Assembly (NCBI RefSeq): GCF_000313135.1
Contig: NW_004457380.1
Span: 726,422 to 790,421 of the forward strand
Source: Acanthamoeba castellanii str. Neff
Taxonomy: Eukaryota; Discosea; Longamoebia; Acanthamoebidae
Direction: 5' to 3'
DNA length: 64,000 nucleotides
The first letter of the stretch is position 1. Each line of letters starts with the position of its first letter. Shown in pieces: positions 45,737 to 64,000 of this stretch. Under the pieces are notes generated by a model that was not told where the DNA came from, did no database searches, and saw only the letters and a list, made by a program, of their open reading frames with translations. The translations under genes and the position numbers were made by a program.

Positions 45737-48342
45737 CAGTTAGCTAAACGCCAGCTCAGGTGTGTGGTGGAGTGCGCCAAGGGGTAACGCACGTGAGGAT
45801 GGCTGAGGGAGGCGACGACCAAGGGCAAATGGCCCTCAGCCCAGGCCATGAGTTCCTCCACCGACTCCATATCGTTGTACTCCCCTTCATCTCGCGCACA
45901 CTGCAGCAAAAAGAGACCGACCTCCCTGCGCGTGCGTGACACGGTTAGTGACTATAGTCATGACCAGCGGAGCCGTAGTCACGCCGATAATGGTGATGCG
46001 CGATGGTACGCTACCGTTTGCGCCAGGGCTGCTCCGGCTCCAAGTACTCGTCGACGATTCTCGCCAGCTCGGTGAAGCAGTGCGGGTACGCGGTAACGAG
46101 GACGTTGAGACAGTGAGTGGCCGCGTCGTGTGGGCGGCTCCACCACAGTTTCTGATCCGCGACCCCGAGCGCTGGTGCGCCAGTGTCACAGCGTTCGGTG
46201 TGTGGTGTGTGGTGTGTGGTGTGTGGTGTGTGTGGTGCTGTCAGTGCAGGAAATCACAGGAGGCAAGAATGAAGGGGAGGGGGAGGAACGTACTGTCGTG
46301 GATCTTGAACTCGAGCGGGTTGATTCGCTGCTGCAACTCGTGGGGCAGCACCGGCACCAACGGCTTCAACTTGTCCAGGTTGGCTCTCACGCACTTGACG
46401 CTGAGCGCCAGCAGGCTCTTGATCGCACGCGGCTTCCAAACGACGTCCACCAGCGCCCGGACCAGCCTGGGAGAGTCCGATGGGCCATGTTGGCTTGGTG
46501 AAGCGCTTCTCACGGGAATGGGCTGAGAAATGTACCACACAAGGGCTTCCGACGCATTCCTGTCCAACTCGGCGTCGTAGTAGTCAAGGCTCAATTCCAG
46601 CAACTCAGCAGCGCTGTAGACCACCTTGCGGTCTTCGTGCTTTATGAGTGGCACGACACACGACACACGACACACGACACACGCACACGGCACACGGCAC
46701 GACACACCGCACGTACACACGGCACACGTGGAAACACGGGATGAGATTAGACGCGCGTGAGTCAGACGGGGAGCGAACCCCGTACCCCCAGCGCGCGCAT
46801 AGCGACTTCGAACAGGTCCTGGGAATGATCGATCAGCCTGTCGAGCGACAGGGCTTGGCTCAGCGCGCTCAACGTCTGGGTCAGGATCGAGAGATGGGTT
46901 TCGTCTTTGAGCGAAGCCAGGCGTTTCTTTTGGTTGGTTGGTTGGTTGTTGGTTGGTTGGTTGAGAAACGAGACCAAGGGTCAGTCCTGGACCGCGCTCG
47001 ACTCTAGCAAAGGGCAAAGGGCACGGAGTAGGTACCAGCAGCACAGCATCTGAGAGATCGTATCGGTGGCTGCATAGCAGGGGAAGGAGAGCGGTCCTCA
47101 CTTGGATCTCCGGGTGATCGATCAGGTTAATGATGCTCTGCTCGAACTGTGAGACAATGAGAATAAGAATAAAAGCGTGAACAAATTCGCACTCAAGCTC
47201 GGCTGTGTTGCGTGTGTGTGTGTGTGTTGTGCGCGTGCGTACTTCATCTAACGTCTCCTGTAGTATCTCGTTAACGAAGCCGGAGCGGGGCATGCCAAGG
47301 TAGTTCAGTCCAGCTGGGTTACCACGAGTCAGCAATTTGCCACACTGCATGGAGAAATGAGAGGGAGGGGGGGAGAGAGAGAGAGAGAGAGTGGGGAGAG
47401 ACCTGTGATGACGGTGGGCTTGTTGGTGGGCTGCAGCGGTGCTTGGATGCATTCCAGCACCAGCTGCACATACCGGTCTTCACCTGCATCACATCGACCG
47501 CACAGCGGTGAGAGGTTGAAACCCAGAGGGAGAAAGAAAGAAAGAGAAGAAAGAAAGAGAAGAACCAAACCTTGAGGCACCCGACGGGCGTGCGCGCAGC
47601 CCAAGGCGGAGAGGCAGCGCAGAAGGTAGGGCAGCACTTCGGCTCGCTGCGCCTGGCAGGCGCGCTTGATCCAGCTCGCCAGCTGCTCCGTGTCGGCCAG
47701 CAGATCGGTGTGTCGAGCGATGTACTCATTCGTCAACTTGGGCGAGGCGTACAAGTCGTGCATCGACGACTCGATGTGCCCCAGCACGGCGGACGCCATG
47801 AGGCACCACTCCTCCGTCCGCTCGACGTCGCCGCCTTCGTGCCGCTCGCCTGGCTGCGTCGCAGTGGTCGAGAGCCAGGCCAGGCCGGCCTGCGGGTCGT
47901 CTTGGCTGGCGAGGAAGAGCCACCGCAGCGCGCCGACCAGCCATCTCTTCGAGACCGGAGGCGGAGGCGCCCGGGCGTACCGTTGGCTCTTCTCTTCTTC
48001 TTCTTCTTCTTCCTCACCTGGCTTCTCCTCTGGCGTCTCTTTCTCCTGCTCTCCGCTGGGTCGCGGAAAGAGTTGATTCAGGAAGGAACGTGGGAGGGCC
48101 ATCTTCCTCGCATCGGGTAGCGCTCTAAAGCGTTGTCGCAGGGTGGACTCCACCTCGGCGCAGGTCAAGGGCTCCAAACCCTCTTCGATCGCCATCTGAT
48201 CCGCAGCAGCGCCTCCATCATCTACCAGGGGAGGCAGACCAGGCGGCAGGTGAAAGGAGAAGGCGGGAGCGCCCTCATTGTCAACAACTTGGATATAGGC
48301 CCTGTGCAGCGGGTCTTCCCAGTCGTCTTCATCCCAATCCAT
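43561..48342 (-). CDS. Large HEAT/ARM-like alpha-solenoid protein, family not recognised
   Basis: The ATG at 48342 starts MDWDEDDWEDPLHRAYIQVV; the stop is at 43561. More than a dozen exons on one strand give a helical, Leu-rich protein of roughly 1,050 residues. Typical helix pairs: LVGALRWLFLASQDDPQAGL, RAEVLPYLLRCLSALGCAHA, FEQSIINLIDHPEIQVRTAL, RAIKSLLALSVKCVRANLDK, ELMAWAEGHLPLVVASLSHP, EEVLDALWRIASDDPVDVAE, LVPAVVAAIYHTHYDPSKWY, and a C-terminal run ending LREFLPDIHPLVVLLNLK. The pattern recalls importin-beta/exportin-like transport receptors, but no subfamily signature was recognised. A second gene boundary inside (near 46.7 kb) cannot be excluded. Introns include a (AC)n tract. Confidence 0.65.
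45671..45734. repeat. (AC)n dinucleotide microsatellite in solenoid-gene intron
   Basis: About 32 uninterrupted AC units, the longest pure dinucleotide run in the window, inside the intron between exons near 45640 and 45790. Confidence 0.95.
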
Positions 48343-48687
48343 CTCCGTGATTGCACCACTTGTTGGTTGATTGAAAAAGGCGCGAAACCTGAAAATCGTG
48401 GCGCACTTACAATTTTCAAAGATCAGAAGATGGACAGGCAACGATTCTTGAGGGCGCAGCATTGGTTGCGCTCTCAAGGAGGGCACAGTGGCGGCAGCGG
48501 GCAGGCAGCGCCACCAGGCGGCCTGGAGGATGAAGCCAGAGGCGATGAAGCTTGGCAGATCATTTTTAGTGGACGTTGTTGTTTCCATCTCGCCGTTGAG
48601 GAAGCTCCTGCACAACCTGTCGCAACATCAGAGGTACTAGCCTCCTCTTCAAAGATTTGCATAATCTCAACAGCAACTCTCTTTTCT

Positions 48688-49298
48688 ATGGGGCAGGAAG
48701 AGGTCGCCTCTTCCCCTTCGCCGTTACAACAGCAGGCTGGCCAGGGGGTGACCCTGCCCAGCCAGGTGCTCTACTTCGGCGGATCGTCGAAGGACCCAAC
48801 AGAACTGGTAGGCCACCCGCTCCCTTGTTGTGAGGAGCACTCTGAAGTGCCGCCTCCAGCAAGCCAGCCAGTACAGCTCATCAATCACCCACCGCCCAGT
48901 CGTTCGAGTTGGGCTTGCGCACAGGGGACCGGAAGAAGGCTCACAGACCCCTGGCGATCGCCGTGTTTGATGGCGCGCCCTACAGCATGGACCTCGCCCA
49001 GGTGCGTAGCCGCGGCTCAGCCAACGACAACGACAACGCCGACGCCGACGTCGACCGCCCAAGGCCCTAACCCACCGCTGTGTGCGCCTGGCGTTGATAC
49101 CCCAAAAGGTGGAGCAGCTGGTGTGCGTGGGGATGGAGGAGCATGAGCGCATGCAGGACCGTCCGCCGTTCGTGCGATTGGCCTTCCCCTGCGTCAACCT
49201 CCAGTTCTACCCCGGACCCGGCTTCGAGTGGAAGGCCGCCGTCAAGCAACTCCACAGGTCTGTTGCTCTGGCTCTCTCTCTGTGTGTGTCTGTGTGTG

Positions 49299-49330
<32 letters not shown>

Positions 49331-50608
49331 TGTGTGCGTGTGCGTGCGTGTGTGTGCGTGCGCGTGTGTGTGGGTGGTGTTGGTTTGGCGCGCAAGCTGC
49401 TGACCCGCAGGCGATAACGGTCACGTGCAGATGTGTCAGAAAGCTGCTGGCCACGTTTGGACCTGGCGGGGAGGCGTTGGACGTGAAAGCGAAGCCCGCG
49501 TCGGCAACCACCACAACCACCACGACAAAGCGCAGGGAAGACAAGAAGGGCAAAGAACGAAGAGAAGAAGACGAAGAAGAAGAAGAAGACGCAGAGAGGA
49601 GCGATCACGAACGACACAAAGAACGAAAGCGAAGGAGAGTAATCAAAGAGGAGGGGGAGGAGGAAGAAGAGAAAGACGAAGCGGCGGTGGACAGAGATAA
49701 GGCAGTGACGGTGCTGGAGGAGGCCAGGGCCATGTACGAGGGAGGCAGCTGGGCCGAGCTGATGGCATTTCTGCCGAACCTGAGCCAACTCGACGAGGAT
49801 TCGGGCCTAGCTGAGGTGAAGCAGCTCATCGAGCGCATCGCCCACCTCATTCCGCGCCACTACGCTCGGCTCTTCCCTCCAGGTATAAACTGACGCCCTC
49901 GCGTTGCACGACACGACACGACACACACACACACACGACACACAACGCCGCGCGCATCACTTAAGTCGACAATTGTGCGACCGTGACAGACAATGGAGCA
50001 CAGCTTCAGCGGTCCCGGAGAGAGAGCGCAGTTGTGATGGACGAGCTGGTACGTGTGTACCTAATCACCTCCTGTTGAAGCGATGTGGCCGTGCGAGCGC
50101 ATCTGTTGATGAATATGATAATGATGTTGCGCAGGCGCGATTACACGAGCGGTGCCTGGGCGCGCATGGTGCTGCCGAAGAGGTCGCGTGCATGAAGCGG
50201 CGGCTGGCGAGGGACAAGAGCGAGCTTGAAGCCCACGTCGCCCAGGTGATGGGCCTCCTCTTCCCCCAGGTCTCTCTCTCTCTCTCTCGTGTCGTGTCTC
50301 TGTGTGTCGTGTCGTGTCGTGTGTCTTCAAACGTGTGCGCTAGGATCTCGAGTGTACGTGCATGCGTATGTGTTCGCAGAAGGGCAGGAGGGCTGGAGAC
50401 AAGGTGGTTGACGCACGGCAGATTGCCCTGCTCGAGGAACTCCACCGAAAGGTACGACAAGCTACACCCTTTCTCCTTCTCCATTCTTCGCCTGCTTCAT
50501 TCTTCTTCAACTTTCGTTTGCTTGTGAATTATTCGTGACAACCAGGTCGAAGACATGTGCGAAGTTGAAATGCTGCTCGAGATCCTTTCTCAACGTTGGC
50601 AGCCCTGA
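48688..50608 (+). CDS. Hypothetical protein with charged middle and coiled-coil C-terminus
   Basis: Not recognised. An ATG at 48688 starts MGQEEVASSPSPLQQQAGQG; an upstream exon is possible. Exons about 48688-48809, 48900-49001, 49112-49258, 49430-49882, 49998-50049, 50135-50269, 50380-50451 and 50547-50608, ending LLEILSQRWQP. The N-terminal half has a globular look: LPSQVLYFGGSSKDPTELSF, ELGLRTGDRKKAHRPLAIAV, FDGAPYSMDLAQVEQLVCVG, CVNLQFYPGPGFEWKAAVKQ. The middle (49510-49700) is Arg/Lys/Glu repeats with a Thr tract. The end has long helices (KRRLARDKSELEAHVAQVMG; VDARQIALLEELHRKVEDM). It diverges from the solenoid gene with about 345 bp between starts. Confidence 0.65.
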
Positions 50609-50751
50609 CGATCAGCCAGCGTGGTTGTGTACAACTACCTCTTATTTCTTCAAGCCCAATGGTTGGTACAGGTGTGTGTTTTATTGTGTGTGCGCGCAAA
50701 GCGGGCTTCGTCCCACACGCAGGCCGATTCGCGACATGTCCAAGCAAGTTA

Positions 50752-56896
<6,145 letters not shown>

Positions 56897-57234
56897 GATG
56901 GCTCAGTACCTCGAAGGTGCTCAACTCGTCGTCTTGGGGTGGGAGAGATCAACAAAGTTGTCGCTCACGGGCAACTTTAGTTTCAGCTTTTCTATTTTAT
57001 TTTGCAGCTAATATCTGTTTGTACGGTCCGCGCCAAGAGGTGAAAGAGAAGATGATTTTCTTATAATTACATCACTCGCACTCCTCTTCTCCCTTGCTCC
57101 GGTATAGCCCTTTATATCTTCGTTCCCCTCCCCCCTCGTCGCTTAGTTCGCCGATTCTGTCTCGCTGTAGATGATGTTTTCATTATCGTGTAGCGGATCT
57201 GTGTCGAGTCGAGGAGGCGTCTTGAAATGCCTCC
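56897..57234. other. Intergenic region 5' of the kelch kinase
   Basis: 338 bp, AT-rich, between the presumed kinase start and the stop of the VASP-like gene (same strand). A short upstream exon of the kinase may be hidden here, since the first kelch blade begins right at the ATG. Confidence 0.45.
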
Positions 57235-57828
57235 TCAGTTCTGTCTAAAGGCAGCGAATTCTCGGCGCAGATCGTCGATGAGGTCGTCCTTGAGCCTGCT
57301 CATCTCCTTCCTCAGGTGCTTCACCAGCTCCCTCTTGAAGATCTCAAGATCCTCCTTGAGCGCGGGAGGGAGCGAATCGACGCCTCGCCCCTCCTTCCTC
57401 CCACTTCCACTCCCGCTTCCAATCGAAGATGAGGAGCCCGACGAGCCGCTACCTCCTCCACCCACCAGAGAGTCCCGCCTGGCGCCGCTCGCGTACTTGT
57501 CCCTCTTCTCGCTCGCAGCGAGAACCACCGTGCCGCTGCCGCTTCTGTCGCCAGAACTGGCGGTGTTGCCCCTCTTCCTCTCGCCCGTCGATAGCATCGC
57601 GCCCAACGAGTTGGTCGAAGAGGAGGATGATGATCCGCCTCCAGAAGACGATGAACCTATCCGCGAGCCGCTGGTGGTTGACCGCGAGTTGCGGTCTCGC
57701 AGGCGGTGGTAGTTGTCCGGTTTGCGGAGATCCTCCAGCACCTCGGGTACGAGGGACGAGGCGTACTCCTTGTCCCTCTTCCTGTTCTCGCCCCCCGAGC
57801 TCGTCGAACTGTTGCCTCTCATCGACAT
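57235..57828 (-). CDS. Ser/Gly-rich protein with Ena/VASP tetramerisation-like C-terminus
   Basis: A 197-residue single-exon gene. The ATG at 57828 starts MSMRGNSSTSSGGENRKRDK. Most of it is Ser/Gly/Arg low complexity. The last about 45 residues, PPALKEDLEIFKRELVKHLR and KEMSRLKDDLIDDLRREFAA, follow the 15-residue pattern of the Ena/VASP tetramerisation domain ([20 protein letters not shown] in family members). No EVH1 domain or profilin-binding Pro runs are present, so it is not a complete VASP. It could form tetramers and act as a partner or inhibitor of a full VASP; that is an inference. Any other right-handed coiled coil could give the same pattern. Confidence 0.6.
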   Translation of the reverse strand: MSMRGNSSTSSGGENRKRDKEYASSLVPEVLEDLRKPDNYHRLRDRNSRSTTSGSRIGSSSSGGGSSSSSSTNSLGAMLSTGERKRGNTASSGDRSGSGTVVLAASEKRDKYASGARRDSLVGGGGSGSSGSSSSIGSGSGSGRKEGRGVDSLPPALKEDLEIFKRELVKHLRKEMSRLKDDLIDDLRREFAAFRQN

Positions 57829-58310
57829 CTTCCTTCTTCGTCTTCTTCGTCTACCTTCTTATGTCGGGTTCTTCTCGCTTCTCCTCCCTTCTCAGAGCCT
57901 CAGGATGCTGGTCGGTTGGTATCCAACTTCAACTCGCAAGAGTGTTGACCAAATGATGGGGCTCTTCGTTCGGTGTTCAAGCGACAAACTTGTAGCTTTC
58001 CCTTTTTGCACTTTCCCAATTAAAAAATTTAAACTTATCATTTCGAAACTGTTTGGAAAGTGAATGTTACCTCAAATTGTTTCGAAATAGTTCTCTCAAA
58101 ATACAGTTTCGTGTGCGCCACGGAGTTGAACCAGATCATCCCTTCTGGGCACGAGTAAATCTCGTGTTGTGCGGAGTGAGGCACTAGAGGTACACCTGGC
58201 TTGAATGCTGTAACAAGCGAGCAAGGCAAGGCGAACAACTGCTCTCGGAGATCCGGCAGAATACAAAGCTCCCGGCCATTTCCGCGCTGTATAGGATATA
58301 AGACTCGAAG
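57829..58310. promoter_or_regulatory. Divergent promoter region between VASP-like and GCN5 genes
   Basis: 482 bp between start codons on opposite strands. It includes an AT-rich core at 58010-58100. No defined element was recognised. Confidence 0.5.
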
Positions 58311-62502
<4,192 letters not shown>

Positions 62503-62757
62503 CTGAGCATGTCGCCGGATCGGCCAAGAGAAGAACATAAAAGTAAATAGCGTATCGTACTTCGTATATCATAGCATATATCGTTTCATTTATCATAGCA
62601 TAGCAATAACATAATGTGCCAACACACTGGTGTGTGTGTGTAGTGTACAATCTCAGCCTTCCGAAGGCTTCGTGGCCAGTCCGCCCGCTCGCGAAGGAAG
62701 TCGCGCCTCGTCTTGACTTGCACTACGCGTAGTGGGCGGGGGGCGGCTGCGGGTGGC

Positions 62758-64000
62758 TCACATCTTGGTGAAGTCGGCGAGCACGTTCATGGCGATGTTC
62801 GGCTGCCCCTTGTCGTCGGTGCTCACGCCTACATACAGAATGTCAGCTGCCGCTACTTACGCCGCATGACACACACGCGACACGCGACACACGACACACG
62901 ACACGCGACACACGACACACGACACACGACACACACGACACACGACACACGACACACGACACGGTACCTAGTCTTCGGTGACGGAAGACGGAACCCTCGC
63001 GTAGGGTGTTGAGGATGTCGTCCACGACGCCTTCGTCCTCCTCGTCGAGAAGCGGCATCTTGCCTACCGCCGAGCCGGCTCGGGTGGGCTGTCGGCGCAG
63101 GGTGACCTGTGGTGCACGCAATCGACGACACGTCTTAAGCCACGCGGCACGCAGGATCAAATGTGCGTGTGCACCGTGTCGTGCGTCGTGTGTCGTGTTG
63201 TGGGTGCGCGACCTTCTTGTCCTTCTCTTCCTTTTGCGCCGCTCGCTTGGCTGCCCGTTCCGAGGCTTTCTTCTCCCGCTCGTTCTCCTCCGCCGCTTTC
63301 TGCACCCGACAACGGTCCACGTCATCGCATCAGCCTCCTCCACCCAACAAAACCCAAAAACCCAACACTCGAAACGAAACGAAACGAGAAATGAAACTAG
63401 AAACGAAACGAGAAACGAAACGAGGCGCACCTCGAATGCGGAGCAGAAGGAGGAGATGACGGTGAAGAACTCCTCCGGGTCGCACTGCGGGTCTTCAGCG
63501 TAGAAGGTGAGCACGCTCTGTGCGCCAGCGCGCGTGCGCGATTAATAAGATGACCAAAGACGAAGAAAACGACAGAGAAGAACGAAGAAGAAGACGACAG
63601 AGAAGAAGAATGAAGACGAAAGAAGAGAAGAAGAAGAGTACCTTGAAGAGCTGCTCGGTCTCCACGAGCGTCTCGTCGAGGATGTAGAGCACGTCCTTCG
63701 CCCGCTTGTCGAATTCGTACGATCAGGTCAAGGCGCCCATACTTCACTTCAATCCAGCACGTACGTATGTGCATGCGTGTGCGGTGTGCGATGGCGCGTG
63801 TCGTGTCGTGTCGTGTCGTGTCGTGTCGTGTCGTGTCGTGTCGTGTCGTGTCGTGTCGTGTCGTGCGTGTGTGTTGTGTGTGTGTGTGTGTGTGTCGCTG
63901 GAATAAAGGATATCTGGAACGTGTCGATGTACTTGTCCTCCGGCTTGCCGGGGCTGAATTTCGGGAGGGCGTCCTCCAGCTGCTGCAGCTCCTTCTTCAG
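62758..64000 (-). CDS. Formin, end of FH2 domain and DAD (partial, runs off right edge)
   Basis: Actin nucleation/elongation factor. Only the 3' part is present; most FH2 and N-terminal regions lie beyond 64000. Exons on the minus strand: 64000 to about 63912 (LKKELQQLEDALPKFSPGK, DKYIDTFQ), about 63712-63640 (AKDVLYILDETLVETEQLFK), about 63515-63430 (VLTFYAEDPQCDPEEFFTVI, SSFCSAFE), about 63300-63210 (basic Lys/Glu helix), about 63110-62970, and about 62830-62758 ending ADFTKM. The segment MPLLDEEDEGVVDDILNTLR followed by EGSVFRHRR fits a diaphanous autoregulatory domain (leucine helix then basic cluster), so it is likely an autoinhibited, Rho-regulated formin. Confidence 0.82.
62871..62962. 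repeat. (ACACG)n-type repeat in a formin intron
   Basis: Imperfect CGACACA/CGACACG units of about 90 bp between the last two formin exons. Confidence 0.85.
63797..63865. repeat. (GTGTC)n microsatellite in a formin intron
   Basis: About fourteen perfect pentanucleotide units followed by a GT run, in the intron left of the first visible formin exon. Confidence 0.92.

Overview
The window looks like nuclear DNA of a free-living amoeba, most probably Acanthamoeba (an inference from style and gene content; no marker gene was compared). It is GC-rich and gene-dense. Nearly every gene is cut by many short GT-AG introns that are packed with ACACG/GTGTCG-type simple repeats. The repertoire fits a respiring, crawling unicell: TOR, alternative oxidase, frataxin, Erg28, RasGEF, a Hippo-like kinase, formin and GCN5. 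Two runs of N (28451-29069 and 40111-40152) mark assembly gaps. Gene spans below run from start to stop codon; exon joins were worked out by eye from GT-AG sites, reading frame and family conservation.

Left part (1-12 kb): TOR kinase N-terminus (minus, running off the left edge), RNA exonuclease 4 (minus), an F-box protein fused to CHY/CTCHY zinc fingers (plus), frataxin (plus), and a long protein with about five helicase-associated (HA)-like modules (minus). A Ser/Gln-rich hypothetical gene and a gene-poor 1.3 kb stretch follow (12-14.7 kb). Middle-left (14.7-28.5 kb): an MT-A70 adenine methyltransferase, a serine-rich hypothetical protein, VPS35L (Retriever/Commander), a prolyl-4-hydroxylase-like 2OG oxygenase, a small hypothetical ORF, alternative oxidase, and a phytanoyl-CoA-dioxygenase-family gene broken by the first gap.

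Middle-right (29.7-43.2 kb): a RasGEF with a long low-complexity tail, FMC1, a Myb/SANT-like protein, Erg28, an F-box/WD-like gene and a GT61 glycosyltransferase. The boundary of the last two is duplicated around the second gap. Right part (43.5-64 kb): a large alpha-solenoid protein, a hypothetical charged protein, a kelch-CRIB-Ste20 kinase with five Thr-Met motifs and a C-terminal helix in the manner of MST/Hippo, a short Ena/VASP-tetramerisation-like protein, the GCN5/PCAF acetyltransferase, and the C-terminus of a formin.

There is no operon logic; neighbours are mostly unrelated housekeeping genes. Loose themes are growth and cytoskeletal signalling (TOR, RasGEF, Hippo-like kinase, VASP-like, formin) and mitochondrial functions (frataxin, AOX, FMC1). 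The most interesting objects are the kelch-CRIB-Hippo-like kinase with its Thr-Met array, the F-box/CHY fusion without a RING, the free-standing HA-repeat protein, the MT-A70 enzyme and the intron microsatellites. I found no rRNA, tRNA, CRISPR array or intact transposon.
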